Positions 23,103 through 34,771 of a stretch of 64,000 nt of DNA are shown here, one piece after another. A program made the translations under genes and the position numbers. How positions within the stretch are numbered: position 1 is the first letter of the stretch; each line of letters opens with the position of its first letter. Source of the stretch: Nicotiana tabacum. Its lineage: Eukaryota; Streptophyta; Magnoliopsida; Solanales; Solanaceae. The stretch is from NCBI RefSeq assembly GCF_000715075.1, contig NC_134101.1, positions 134,740,237-134,804,236 on the forward strand. Reading direction: 5' to 3'. Under the pieces are notes generated by a model. It did not search any database. It saw nothing but the letters and a program-made list of their open reading frames with translations, and was not told the DNA's origin.

Positions 23103-24112
23103 ATGTCAAATCTTTCTAAACTTGAATTTGTAGCCCTGGATATATCGAGCAAAAGCTACATGTCTTGGGTGCTTGATGCTGAAATTCATCTTGATGCGAT
23201 GGGTCTAGCAGACACCATCAAAGACAAAAATCAGGCATCAAACCAAGACTGTGCCAAAGCAATGATATTCCTGCGCCATCACCTTGATGAGAGCCTGAAA
23301 ATGGAATATCTTACTGTTAAAGATCCAGTCATACAGTGGAATAATTTGAAAGATAGATATGACCACCTAAAGATGGTCGTTCTTCCACAGACACGATATG
23401 ATTGGACTCATCTAAGGCTACAAGATTTTAAATCTATCAGTGAGTATAATTCTGTTATGTTCAGAATTATCTCCCAATTGAAGTTATGTGGTGATAATAT
23501 TATTGATCATGATATGTTGGAGAAAACTTTCACCACTTTTCATGCCTCGAATATGCTCCTGCAGCAGCAATATCGAGAGATGGGATTTAAAAAGTATTCT
23601 GAACTTATCTCACATCTTCTTATAGCCGAGTAACATAATGGGCTATTAACGAAAATTCATAAAGCCGACCTGCTGGTTCTTGTCCATTCCCTGAAGTGAA
23701 TGAGACGAACTTCCACCAGGCTAAACGTGGAAAAGATCGTGGCCCCAGTCGTGGTCATGGTTGTGGTCAGGAAAGAAACTCTAATCATGGTAATAATAAT
23801 GCACCAAAGAACACTCCTCACCACCAGCAGTGGAAAAGGAAGGAACAAAAGCATGAAGCGGTGCAAGCACCAAATGCAGAAAATGCATGCTATAGATGTG
23901 GAGAAAAAAGGCACTGGTCACGTACCTGTCGTACGCCAAAGCACCTGGTTGAGCTTTATCAAGCCTCCCTAAAGAAGACAGAGAAAAATACTGAAGCAAA
24001 TTTTATTTCTGAAGATAATTTAGACTTCATGCATTTGGATGTAACTGATTACCTTGCACTCTCAGAAGGAGAAACAAGTCATGTAATCGGTGGTGAATCT
24101 GTAGAAATGTAA
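23103..24112 (+). pseudogene. Copia A gag, unit 2
   Basis: Same protein as unit 1 (MSNLSKLEFVALDISSKSYM). It is interrupted by TAA at 23631-23633 where unit 1 has CAA (LLIAEQHN). The second half is open from about 23696 through the knuckle CYRCGEKRHWSRTC to the natural stop at 24110-24112 (GGESVEM). The two units therefore carry different inactivating changes. Confidence 0.9.
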
Positions 24113-24119
24113 ATATTTT

Positions 24120-25420
24120 AATTTTTGTTATTTGTAATAGATAGTATGGATATGTAATTGTTGTACATAAAGAAAAATTATGATTTGATAATGGTGTTTA
24201 CTATAATATATCTTGTTTATGTCATTTTGAAGAATATGTATAACATTATTAGATCAACTTAAACTCTAGCAGAGTTTGCAAGAAATATACAACCACAAGA
24301 TGTGGTTATATTTCGTATATCTCATTGTAATTATATTTTGTTAACTACCAGAAGTGGTATATGCCTATGATCACCAGAAGTGATAATTTAGGCTTTCTAT
24401 GGTTACAATTGAAGATAAGCTACATAAATATTCTCTATATTAAATGCACGCCTCGATTTGCTCCTGAAGTAGTAAATATTTTAAAAGAGGTTGAGGCATC
24501 ACAATTTGATGTGATTAATGCGCATTCAGATAATTATGTTTGATTTCCTAAAGGATGAGAACTTTTGATAATATTAATCCATTCTCTGAAGTGAATGTGA
24601 CAATACTAATAAGTCGGGTAAATATGAACGTGCTCTTGATGTGAATACATTATAATTCACCTCCAGAAGAGTTAATATAATCGAGAGAATATATACTCAA
24701 TATTTCGTATTTTAAATTTGCCCCTGAAGAAGTAACACAATTGAAATTGCCTCCTGAAGTGAAAAAATATTATAAAGAGGAGTTTTCGTGTGCTTAAACA
24801 ATTGTTTTACATTGTTTATTTGATTGTGATTTTCTCTCATGACACCAGCAGTGTCTGAGCAATATTTGATAGTACAAAATGTATCAACAACTCCTGAAGA
24901 GCTAAATGTTTGCCTAAAGAATACATGACACCAGTAGTGCCAGATAAATATTAGATTGTGGATAATAAATGAAGGCTCTCGAAGAGCTTATATACAAATA
25001 TGTCATTCATATTATATGATTATGGTCAAAACATATGTTGTAGTAAACCTGAAGTTTACTAATACAAATGGCTATCATATTGAGACTACAAATGATTGGA
25101 AGATTGATAATCTTCATGTTTTCACAATCATAGGGGCTAAAATAATATGTATGTGAGAAGTTACCCGCCTTATTCTTTAATTTGTATATATCATGTATCA
25201 CAGTAAACCAGAAGTTTACTAAAGCAAAAGTTTATGTCATAGTAAACCAGAAGTTTACTAAGAGATAACACATGACATGATAAACTTGAAGTTTTCATTT
25301 GCCATTTTTAAATGAGCTATTTGAGAATTCAGATAAGCATATTCTAAAGAACTAGAAGATTCTTCAGGAATTCTCATGTGTTGTTTGTTCTCATAATGAA
25401 TTGATTATACTAGCTAAAGT
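24120..25420 (+). other. Hairpin-rich non-coding interval of Copia A, unit 2
   Basis: Parallel to 19850-21080. Stems are mostly kept. One hairpin (TAGTAAAC/GTTTACTA) is present as an extra tandem copy near 25200-25262. Another is perfect here but not in unit 1 (GCTCT/AGAGC near 24975, with CGA loop). Confidence 0.8.
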
Positions 25421-25429
25421 TGGGACTAA

Positions 25430-27300
25430 GACCCCTGATTCTGAAATATATAAAAGGTGAATATGGGCCCGTTCACCTATCATGTGAACCACTTATAGGT
25501 GCATATATGAGATGGTTACATGTGTAATTATTGTCAACCTGCAGTTTGGCATTTGAAATTGCTTTTCTCGATTAAGAGCATAATTTTCAGATTATGAAAT
25601 CAAGACAGTTCATCTTGATAATGCTGGTTTATATCCAAGCTGGTTTAGCATTGAATACCTCCTATTAATGGCTAAACCATTGCTTATGAGAACAAAGCTT
25701 CATGTGTTGGTCTAAGATTTTCTAAATTGCATATAGCAGCACTTGTATGCATCAGATCAACAATATATGATAAGTCCTCCCCTCACAATTGGTTTAGGAT
25801 CAGAAACCAAATATTTTTACTATCTTTTGTTGCGTGGTATATGATTAATTTCTCTACCATAATACACAAAGATATGTTTCCCAAAGATGATTGGGGATAT
25901 ATGTTAGTTTTTCTAACATTTGGGGGATGGAATAAACAGTTGAAAAATAGGCTATATGAATCGAATTATCATGATCTTCACTTAGAAGATAATTCAAGTC
26001 GAATGCCAGAAGCATTTGCTGATCCAAAATTAAATATCATATTTCAGCTGCAAATGCTCCTATTAAAATTAAAGTCCCTGAAGGATAGAGTTTATTGTAA
26101 GCATGAAGCGTGGTAGACCAATCGGTTCCAAAGGTAACAATCCTTGAAAAATAGTAGGAGCTAATGATCAAAATGATCATAATGAGTAGGAAATAAGCTC
26201 TAGAAGAGCCCACAACATAACATTTTATGAAACTCCCGAAAAAGTTCAGGTACCTGAAAATAAAGAAAGTGATGAGATCTCCACAAGTTATGTCGCTTCG
26301 GAACTGACACAAAATGATCGTCGACGATATATTTAATACAATATAGTGCACAATATTGTAAAAGATTGTGAGGATCGGACTAGCAGTCCAGACACTTGAA
26401 GATGTCATACCATTTAGATACAAGTCTTAACCTATATGACTTATTTGGCTAAATCTATATGAAGATCCTTGAAGGATTGAAAATGCCCGAAATAATTCAA
26501 AGTCTTGAGAAGTGTACTCGATCAAATTATAAAGATCTTTGTACGGTTTAAAGCAATCTATGCGCGTGTGGTATAATCGCCTCAGTAAATATTTGCTGAA
26601 AGAAAGTTACATAAATTATGTTATTTGTCCATGTATTTTTATAAAGAAAATGTCATCAAAATTTGTTACACTTGTTGTTTATGTTGGTGACATAAATCTT
26701 ATTGGAACTCCGGAAGAGCTCCAAGAGGGTCTTAAAAATACTTTTACATGGACAAAGTGTACCCATTAAGTATACCAATGAATATTCAATCACTTGAAGT
26801 GAATAAGGATCCGTTCCAACCTCTAGAAGAGGATGAGGAGCTCCTTGGTCCTGAAATACTCTATCTCGGTGTAGATGGTGCACTTATTTATCTTGCTAAT
26901 GCTAACAAAAGTGGTGCAGATCGTATTGGTAATGCAGATGCATGTTATTTATTTGATACCCATAAAGCTCGATTTCAAACCGGCAAGCAGGGAGTGCATA
27001 TGATTGAGATCAGTGATTCATTCGAGAAACATGTGGGTTGAAATGTGATAAAAGACCCACAATATTATACGGAGACAATGTTTCATGCAAAGCACTATTA
27101 AAGGGAGGATTTATAAAAGGAGATAGAACGAAGAACATTTCACCAGAATTATTCTACATACATGATCTTCAGGAAAATTGTGACATTTGTGTGCATCAAA
27201 TTAGTTCAAGTGACAATCCAACAGATTGTTTTTACCAACATCAATTTTTGAGAATATGGTATACAAGATTGGAATACGGAGACTCAAATATTTGAAATAA
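25430..27300 (+). pseudogene. Copia A integrase to RNase H remnants, unit 2
   Basis: Repeats the integrase and RT pieces of unit 1 (25727-26116; 26539-26730, YVGDINLIGTPEELQEGL), then continues: MDKVYPLSIPMNIQSLEVNK, DEELLGPEILYLGVDGALIY (26748-27041), then RNase H text PTILYGDNVSCKALLKGGFI, KGDRTKNISPELFYIHDL, SSDNPTDCF (27038-27295). The middle of RT/RNase H between YLANA and ADACYLFDTHKA is shortened by deletion compared with family members. No complete enzyme is encoded. Confidence 0.8.
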
Positions 27301-27331
27301 GGTTTTCTTCAGGGGGAGTAAAATGCGCGCT

Positions 27332-27393
27332 GTACTCTTTTTCCCTTACTAAGATTTTTTCCACAGGGTTTCCTTATAAGGTTTAATGAGGCA
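27332..27393 (+). other. 3' hairpin motif, Copia A copy 1
   Basis: GTACTCTTTTTCCCTTACTA followed by AGATTTTTTCC, then ACAGGGTTTCC, then TTATAAGGTTTAATGAGGCA. CCTT and TAAG of the left arm can pair with CTTA and AAGG of the right arm. Confidence 0.85.
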
Positions 27394-27420
27394 GTCAGCA
27401 ATGCGTATTACTAAATATGT

Positions 27421-27486
27421 GTACTCTTTTTCCTTCACTAGGATTTTTTCCCACGTGGTTTTTCCTAGTAAGGTTTTAATGAGGCA
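27421..27486 (+). other. 3' hairpin motif, Copia A copy 2
   Basis: GTACTCTTTTTCCTTCACTA then GGATTTTTTCCCACG, TGGTTTTTCC, TAGTAAGGTTTTAATGAGGCA. The left arm CCTTCACTAGG pairs with right arm CCTAGTAAGG except for a C bulge. It lies 30 bp before the polypurine tract. Confidence 0.85.
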
Positions 27487-27517
27487 CATTATCTTTTAAT
27501 GAACATTCAAGGGGGGG

Positions 27518-28158
27518 TGTTATAAATATATTATATTATGGATGTTCGTTTAGTACTCCGTTGTAAATAAGCTTCCTGAAGAATTTTATCCATATGGGAC
27601 TCCACCGTAAATATGTTTATCTATTTAAGTACTCTATTGGAAATAAGCTTCTTGAAGAAGCTTATCACTTCGATACCCGATTATGGATAAACATTACCCC
27701 CGGTAGAAGATTATTCATATCGAGTATAATAAGCTTATCCTTTCAGTACCCAGTTATGGATAAACATTACCCCCGGTAGAAGATTATCCATACCCGGTAT
27801 AATAAGCTTATCCTTTCTGTACCCAGTTATGGATAAATATTATCTCCGGTAAAAGATTATCCATATCGGGTATAATAAGCTTATTCTTTCAGTACTCAGT
27901 TATGGATAAATATTATCTCCGGTAGAAGATTATCCATATCGGGTATAATAAGCTTATCCTTTCAGTACTTTGTTATAGATAAACATTGATCTCAGTAGAA
28001 GATTATTCATATTTAATATAGTAGTAGCTTACACAACAGCTTCCTTTCTTCTATAAATAGAAGAGATTTCAGTTTATTATGTACATCAGTTTGAATTCGA
28101 ATAATATATCAGTTTCTCTCTATACTTGTCTTTACTTTATAGTCTTTATTTTATAAGA
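27518..28158 (+). repeat. Copia A 3' LTR
   Basis: Begins TGTTATAAATATATTATA after the tract CATTCAAGGGGGGG. It ends TTATAAGA, a one-base change of the usual AACA end, followed by target duplication GTATT. It is 641 bp, with the 73-bp units and TATA box (CTATAAATAG near 28052). Confidence 0.92.
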
Positions 28159-28324
28159 GTATTGATGTAAAAAAAAGGTGATGTTTTTCGTGTTGATTTC
28201 TTTGAGAACGTTTTCTACACGTTTTGTACACAAAATGTATTGTGTAAGTTTTGCTTGTATCGGACGGGGAGAGAAAGAGAAAAAAGGCACGTAAAGACTA
28301 AGAAGAAGCAAGATTGAGACACGT

Positions 28325-28445
28325 CACTTCATAATTTGGTATAGTTCATCTGCCAAAGTGGACGTGGCAATCATGCAAGTGTATATCACAAGTCCATTTA
28401 TGAGCTGTTCTAATGTGGGACCCACGCATCCTAATAACGTGGAGG
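28325..28445 (+). promoter_or_regulatory. ACGT-core cluster upstream of the lipase gene
   Basis: Three bZIP-type cores lie within about 115 bp: ACACGTCA (28327), GGACGTGGCA (28362; ACGTGGC is the ABRE core) and AACGTGGAGG (28437). They sit about 1.2-1.3 kb upstream of the ATG. Arabidopsis PLIP2 and PLIP3 are reported to respond to abscisic acid, so these are plausible but untested elements. Confidence 0.35.
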
Positions 28446-28589
28446 AAGACGAAAAAGCCTTCTGAAATTCCCAAAATCTTTATTCTACTAAAATAACAAT
28501 AATAATAATAAAATAAGTAAGACTATCCATTTCATTGTTGTTTTTTCAATTCTGGTTTTTTGGCCCTTTTTGCCAACTAGGTAAGACAA

Positions 28590-28850
28590 ATAGCACAGGC
28601 TAGCTAGTTTCGGATTGGCCATATAAAAATAGCTAGCATTTGTAAAGTTATTAAAAAATAGCTATTATTTTATTGCAACACAAAAAGTTACAGCATAATA
28701 TACTGGAGATCGGTGTACATGTGTATGAACTTTCAGTATATTATGCTAGAACTTCAACACGCAAAAAGTTCCAGTATATTATGCTGAACCGGTATATTAT
28801 ACTGAAACTTCAGTATATTATACTGGAGTATTTTTTCGGATTTTGAACAG
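28590..28850. repeat. CAGTATATTATACTG palindrome block
   Basis: At least five copies of CAGTATATTATRCTG or its complement alternate in both orientations (28690-28705, 28733-28748, 28771-28786, 28790-28826), flanked by AAATAGCTA repeats. This looks like a common short Solanaceae interspersed repeat. No target duplication was recognised. Confidence 0.55.
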
Positions 28851-29232
28851 TATTTTCGTTCAAATTTATTTTTATATAAAAAATAATTAAATTTTAATTA
28901 CTTTTATAAATTTGATATTTTTGAATTTCTCCCGCGGTCACCTGGTACTTTTAATTTTGGGCTGGCATGAATTATTAAAACCCCATTATAGTCCTTATCC
29001 AATTATTTACAATTTGCTTAGATTTCATGTCCAAGCAACATAGTATTGTTATCTTAATATACACTCAAATATCTTATATAAAAAATATACTCCAATAAAA
29101 GTATAATCAGGCGTCAAAAGGAGAGCTGGAAGCGAATGAAAAGAAGGAATGACGAAAAAGTGATAACGAAACATGGTGTTCAAAAATAAATAAATAAATA
29201 AAAAGTAAAAAACAAAATTTTGCCACATTAAT

Positions 29233-29242
29233 ACGACGTCGT
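29233..29242. promoter_or_regulatory. ACGACGTCGT palindrome
   Basis: A perfect 10-bp palindrome with a GACGTC C-box core, about 115 bp upstream of the TATA-like TTTATATG at 29350 and 414 bp upstream of the ATG. It is a candidate bZIP site for the lipase promoter. Confidence 0.4.
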
Positions 29243-29655
29243 GTTGGTTGTGATTCTTTTGTAGTTTCCAGGAAAAAAGGCAAACGAAAAATATCGTTGG
29301 TGTGACTTGTGAGAGAGAGAAAGATACCTGAAAGGTTGTTCACCTGTGCCTTTATATGTTTGGTTTACAAATACAAACCCCCCTTCTTTAATTTCTTTTG
29401 CTCTCTCTCCCCCCATTTTCTCTGTATTATTATTGATATTGATTCTTTTTACGAAAAAACCGAAAATCAACTCCAAATTCAAAGATTGTTGCCACCCCTA
29501 ACGCCCAAACAACAACAAAAAAAGCTTCACCTTTACAATACCAATTTTGGTTCATAAAGCTTCACCTCTAATTGTCACATATTGATATACCAAAAAGAAA
29601 AAAATACAAAGAGGAACAAAAGAAATTGTAGAATTTGAAAAGGCTTTTTTTGTCA

Positions 29656-32600
29656 ATGGATAGTATTTGTTTAACGGGAGGGATTCAAGGTATGGCGGGG
29701 CCGATCGCCGTCGCCGGCACCGGAGCCTTAGACGTCCGTGCAACCCAATTTAGTACATCCGCCGTTGGCCGTTCGTCGGCGGCGTCTATGTCGGTTGAAA
29801 AGCCATCTTCTTCTCAGAGGAATAAAAATACATCATGGGGTTTTTCATTTAGGTACCCACTTAGATCCTTTTGGTCAGGGGGTAAAGGAAGGTACGATGC
29901 AATAGCTGTAGACGACGCCGTATTGATGGATGAAAAGGAGGAGAAGAAAGATGAGGAGGAGGGGCAAAATGGGAATTGGGTATTGAAGATTTTGCATGTT
30001 AGGTCTCTGCGTAGTAAAGATGAGGATGATGATGTAGGGGACAAGGGTGGTGGTGGTGGTGTTGAAGATGATGTTCAAGAAAACAGTGGACGGCAAAATA
30101 GTCAATGCGGTGGTGGGGATGAAGAGTGTGATGTGTGTTCTGTAGATGATGATGAAGAAAAATTCAAATTTGATAGAAATTCTTTTTCTAAGTTGCTAAA
30201 AAGGGTGTCATTAGCTGAAGCTAGATTGTATGCTCAGATGTCTTATTTGGGAAGTCTGGCTTATTCTATACCCCAAATTAAGGTAATTTCTTCTTAACCT
30301 TTTTTTGTCTATGTTGATTGCTCATTGTTTAATTTCTGAGGCTATTTGGAAAAATAAGGTCTTGTGAATGGAGAAACGGGTAGATAACAGATATGTGATT
30401 GGATTAATGTATTGCATAAATTGATGGAATATGAGTATGTAGATCTAACTTCTTCACTTGCTTCTGTAAAAGGGGTGTCAGCAAATTACAGCTTTTATTG
30501 CCTAATTTTAGTGTTCTGAGGTTACAAAGGTCTCAAAAGGCGCGATCTTTAGCTTTAGAGATATTTTCTTATGCATGATTAATGATTTGGGTTTTAAGGA
30601 ATCAAGAATTATCCCTTCTTCTAGTTGAACCAATAAGTCTAGATTTGAAGAAACTTGGAAAAGACAATGTTTTTCAAGATAGTCTGTTCATAATATGCTT
30701 ATACAAGCTTTAACGGTGCTCTATGATTGTGTCAAGTGGACAATTTGATCTTTGGTTTATTCTGTTTCTGTGTTAGAAGCAATGTCATCTGGCAGCCATG
30801 TTATGGGATTCCATGCTTCTGTTTTTGTTGGTGCAGCCAGAAAATTTATTGAGGAATCATGGATTGCAGTTTGTCACTTCTTCATTGGAGAAGAAAGAAC
30901 AGGCATTGAAAGCTGAGAAAGAGAAGGCAGAAGCTGAAGGCCAGGAGAAGAAAGAGAATGAAGTTGTTCAAACTCAGGTAGAAGAAAAGAACACTACAAA
31001 TTCAGTAGAAGGGGATATGAAGACCAGTGGGAACAGGATAAGTGCATCTACTGCTTACCATATAGCTGCCTCTGCAGCATCTTATCTGCACTCTCATACA
31101 AAGAGCATTCTTCCGTTTAAATCGTCCAACTCTGTGCCAAATAAAGATTCCTCTGAAACAACCATCGGAAGCGGTGAAAATGTAGTTGGAAGGAACAGGG
31201 AAGTTGCTTCTTTTATGGCGACCAGTGACTCAGTTACATCAGTAGTTGCTGCAAAGGAGGAAGTAAAGCAGGCTGTTGCAGACGACCTGAACTCGAATCA
31301 TTCTTCACCCTGTGAGTGGTTCGTATGTGATGATGATGAGAGTTTGACAAGATTTTTTGTCATTCAGGTATGCATCATAGCCCAATTTGATCTTCACCTT
31401 TTCACTCTCCATTGTGTTGCTAAATTTCATCTTTAATTACTGTCAGGGATCAGAGTCATTGGCATCATGGCAAGCAAATCTATTCTTTGAACCTATTCAA
31501 TTTGAGGTATTTAGGCACTCAAATAAGTGCTTGCGCAAAATTTAAACTGTGTTCTGTTTTCTAGTCTGACTGTGTTGTTGTGCTAGCATAACGCGCACAA
31601 GCACTTTCCTAATAAAATCTTGTGACAATGCATTGACGGAGAGTTGTGATTGCATCTTTCTTTTTTAGGGTTTGGATGTGATGGTCCACAGAGGTATCTA
31701 TGAAGCTGCAAAGGGAATGTACGAACAGATGCTGCCGGAAGTACGTTCACACCTTAAATCTCATGGTAGTTGTGCCAAATTCCGTTTCACTGGGCATTCC
31801 CTTGGTGGAAGTTTATCATTGCTCCTCAATCTCATGCTGCACATAAGGGGAGAAGTTCCTCCTCCTTCCTTGCTTCCTGTTATAACTTTTGGTGCACCGT
31901 CAATAATGTGCGGAGGAGACCGCCTCCTTCGCCACCTTGGCTTGCCTCGGAGTCATCTGCAGGCAATCACAATGCACCGAGACATTGTACCCCGAGCCTT
32001 CTCTTGCAATTATCCCAATCACGTTGCAGAATTTCTTAAAGCAATCAATGGAAACTTCCGCAATCATCCATGTCTGAATAATCAGGTAGAGAATAATGTT
32101 GCTCCATTTACCTAGAGAATGATTTACGTGTTAGTCTTTTAAGTTCTATGGTTACTCACGTCTCTGTTTTTATATCAACAGAAGTTGTTGTTTGCTCCAA
32201 TGGGGGAATTCTTAATTCTGCAGCCAGATGACAAGTTCTCTCCAAACCACGACCTGCTACCTTCAGGCTCCGGTCTGTATTTAATGAGCGATCCTGTATC
32301 AAGTTCAGCAGAGGCAGAAAAACAAATCCGAGTCGCTCAGTCTGTGTTTTTAAACTCACCCCACCCGCTTGAGATCCTAAGTGATCGCTCAGCCTATGGT
32401 TCTGGAGGAACAATACAAAGAGATCATGACATGAACTCGTACTTAAAATCTGTAAGAAACGTAATTCGCCAAGAGCTGAACAGTATCAGAAAAGCTCGGA
32501 GGAAGCAGAGGCGCAGAGTTTGGTGGCCATTGGTTGCACCAAGTGGGGTTAATGCTGGTATTGTTGTTAGAAGGCATGTGGAATCAGGTAATATGGGCCG

Positions 32601-32760
32601 TGGCCAGTTCAACTTTGCTGGCATTTTACATAGTGGAAAAGAGTCATTGAAGCGGTTCAGTACGCTAGTTGCATCGCAGCACATGCACTTGCTTGTGGTG
32701 CTTCTGTTTCCTGCACGGTTGCTTATCGTTGGGACTTTCAGCATGTTGAACTTCCGTTGA
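29656..32760 (+). CDS. PLIP2: Chloroplast phospholipase A1, PLIP2/PLIP3-like (5 exons)
   Basis: Class-3 lipase family; plastid lipases of this group release fatty acids from thylakoid or envelope glycerolipids and feed jasmonate synthesis (known for Arabidopsis PLIP2/3). Exons, all phase 0 with GT-AG ends: 29656-30282, 30837-31367, 31447-31506, 31669-32085, 32182-32760, giving 737 aa. ATG 29656 is chosen because MDSICLTGG matches the family N-terminus; an upstream in-frame ATG (29635) is less likely. The N-terminus is Ser/Ala-rich and acid-poor, as in transit peptides, and an acidic linker follows (about 95-165). The nucleophile motif FTGHSLGGS has Ser about 450; Asp about 511 lies in HRDIVPRAF; His about 627 lies in [10 protein letters not shown]. 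The C-terminus is hydrophobic ([20 protein letters not shown]). All splice junctions and the triad are intact, so the gene looks functional. PLIP2 is preferred over PLIP3 on length only. Confidence 0.93.
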
Positions 32761-33791
32761 ATCGCCAGAAAAAGCATTGGACAAGTTAAAGGAGGGTAGA
32801 TGATTCTTTATTCTTTTGACAACTAAAGTCCCCCGGGATTCTGAAAGAGGGGGGCTTACCTGAATGTAAGAAACCTAAATGTCAGTATTAGTGAAAAATA
32901 GATTTACAATTTGGATCCAATTCTTATTGGTCAAAACTGTTACCGATTATTATTCCATTTATTGGAATGCAAAGATGTATATCCTATTATGTTTGATGTA
33001 GTAATGATATCGTCTCTTCTCACATAGATATTCACTTTGAATGATCCTTTGCATGAAAATGGAGCATGTATTAAATTGGAATGTGAAGGTAAGAATCATA
33101 AGCAAGATTGAAATTAGAGGCAAGGGCAAATTCAGGATTTAGAGTCAGAACGCGTACAGTTCTATTTATTTGATACACAATAAAGTGTGTTTTATTTATT
33201 TGATACGCAATAAAGTGGCTAGATCTGCCCGACTGTAACCTACTGTTAATTTATTTACATATTTAATTAATGTTACAAAAACGAATGCTAAAAGTTGGGA
33301 TAATGATGGCTTGCCCTGCATTTCCAAAGTTTTGGGATGAAACGCCTTTTAAGAGGCTATTCTAATTCTGCTGATGCTTAAGTACAACCAATTGAAAATT
33401 GTTTACAAGGATTATAAACATCACAATCACCAGGAAACAAGAATAGCGATTTGTCAGAAAGTAATTTAAAAAATGATGTAATCGAAAGAGAGTGGTATTA
33501 ATTATTAGGCGGGTGGAATAAACATGATATTTTAAAGATGAGAAAATATCGAAGCGCAAACGTATCTTTTCACATCTTAGTCTTAACGTCTCAATCACTA
33601 AGCAATTATTAAAACAGTGCACAAGAAGTTATATCTAACTTTACCATTTGGGAAATGTCAAAAATTTGGAAATTAACCATCTGTGTGGCAATCCAGATTC
33701 CTTATTTGGTAAGGCTTTGATAATGAATATCAGAATTACACTGTAAAGATATAAAACAAGAAACGAAATGATGAGAACTTGAAGTTTGAGA
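32761..33791 (+). other. Lipase 3' UTR and downstream spacer
   Basis: No second gene. Candidate polyadenylation signals AATAAA occur at about 33178 and 33209 in two near-identical phrases (CAATAAAGTG). The rest is AT-rich with no clear repeat. Confidence 0.5.
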
Positions 33792-33800
33792 GAATCAAGT

Positions 33801-34675
33801 GTGGTTTTCACTAATTGTCATATAATTATGGTTTTTTCTCAGCAAAGTTACATAACTTACACGCAAAAATCGTATAACTATGATTTTTTTCCCCACAAAA
33901 GTCACGTAACTTTGTTTTCTCATACAAAAATCATAAAACTTTCACTAACTCACATAAAAATCATAGTGGTCGGAAAACAAATTTTTTGATACTATTTTTT
34001 TATTTTATGCTTTTTTTTTTATTTTCAGTCTGACAAATAATTACCCAATTAAAATAGGAGAAATGTGCATATATTTTTAGCCCTCCCAAAAATAATAGCC
34101 TTTAAAATATATTTTTATAAATGTGTATATTATATACATATACCATACACATTCTATATATATTTTGGCTAGCAGATGCAATTAGTTTCGACCGGTCAGT
34201 TAATTTTATATTTTTCTCTTAAAATAGGAATGACTCAACCCAGCCTGACCCAATAACTATATACGCAAGTTAAAATAATATTAAAAGTGAATTCTTACAC
34301 CATAAAAACTTAGGTCGGAATGCATGAGATTCTGACAAAAAAATAAAGAAATAAAAGGTATAATTAGAGAGCACTTGAAATAAAAATGCGATCAATTTGA
34401 ATAAAAATCTTGAAAAGAAAAATTAAAGATAAAAGTATCATGTTTTGAAGGACCAGTTCAGGTTGGGTCATCCCCTATTTTAATTGGATATTAGACTGAA
34501 AATAAAAAATAAAATCAACAAATAAGAAAATACAACTGAAAAATTGTATTTTTCGATCATTATGATTTTTGTGTGAGTTAGTAAAAGTTTTATGATTTTT
34601 GTGTGAGAAAACATAGTTATATGACTTTGGTGAAAAAAAAAATCATAGTTATATGACCATTTATGAAATTTACCC
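33801..34675. mobile_element. Mutator-like MITE with long inverted ends
   Basis: The left end (33801-34060) and right end (34466-34675) are inverted copies. Shared landmarks are GTCATATAATTATG/CATAGTTATATGAC and CAATTAAAATAGG/CCTATTTTAATTG. Flanks GAATCAAGT (33792-33800) and GAATCAATA (34676-34684) form a 9-bp duplication with two mismatches, typical of Mutator-like elements. The centre is AT-rich and codes for nothing. Confidence 0.75.
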
Positions 34676-34771
34676 GAATCAATATGTGATAATTCTTCCT
34701 GTCCTTTTTATCTGTCGGTCTAGCCAAATAAACTTGGTCCAAAAATATTATTTTTAAAAACTTAGATGATA

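Larger units (their letters stand above)
18139..28158 (+). mobile_element. Copia A: three-LTR tandem dimer retrotransposon
   Basis: A Ty1/copia element whose order is LTR, internal, LTR, internal, LTR. It is bounded by the perfect 5-bp target duplication GTATT (18134-18138 and 28159-28163), so the whole 10-kb dimer behaves as a unit at this locus. Unit 1 internal DNA stops in the RT gene (GGAACTCCGGAAGAGCTAC then AAGAGGGTC at about 22419) and joins at once to position 38 of the middle LTR. Unit 2 continues past that point to RNase H, the polypurine tract and the last LTR. The two units are nearly identical over more than 3.5 kb. Decayed pol and lineage-typical RT motifs (MYGLKQS, GTPEELQEGL) place it near the Ale/Retrofit group. 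Confidence 0.9.

Noticed and set aside
29635..29655. Upstream in-frame ATG of the lipase
   Set aside because: The seven extra residues are not in the family N-terminus, whereas MDSICL at 29656 is.
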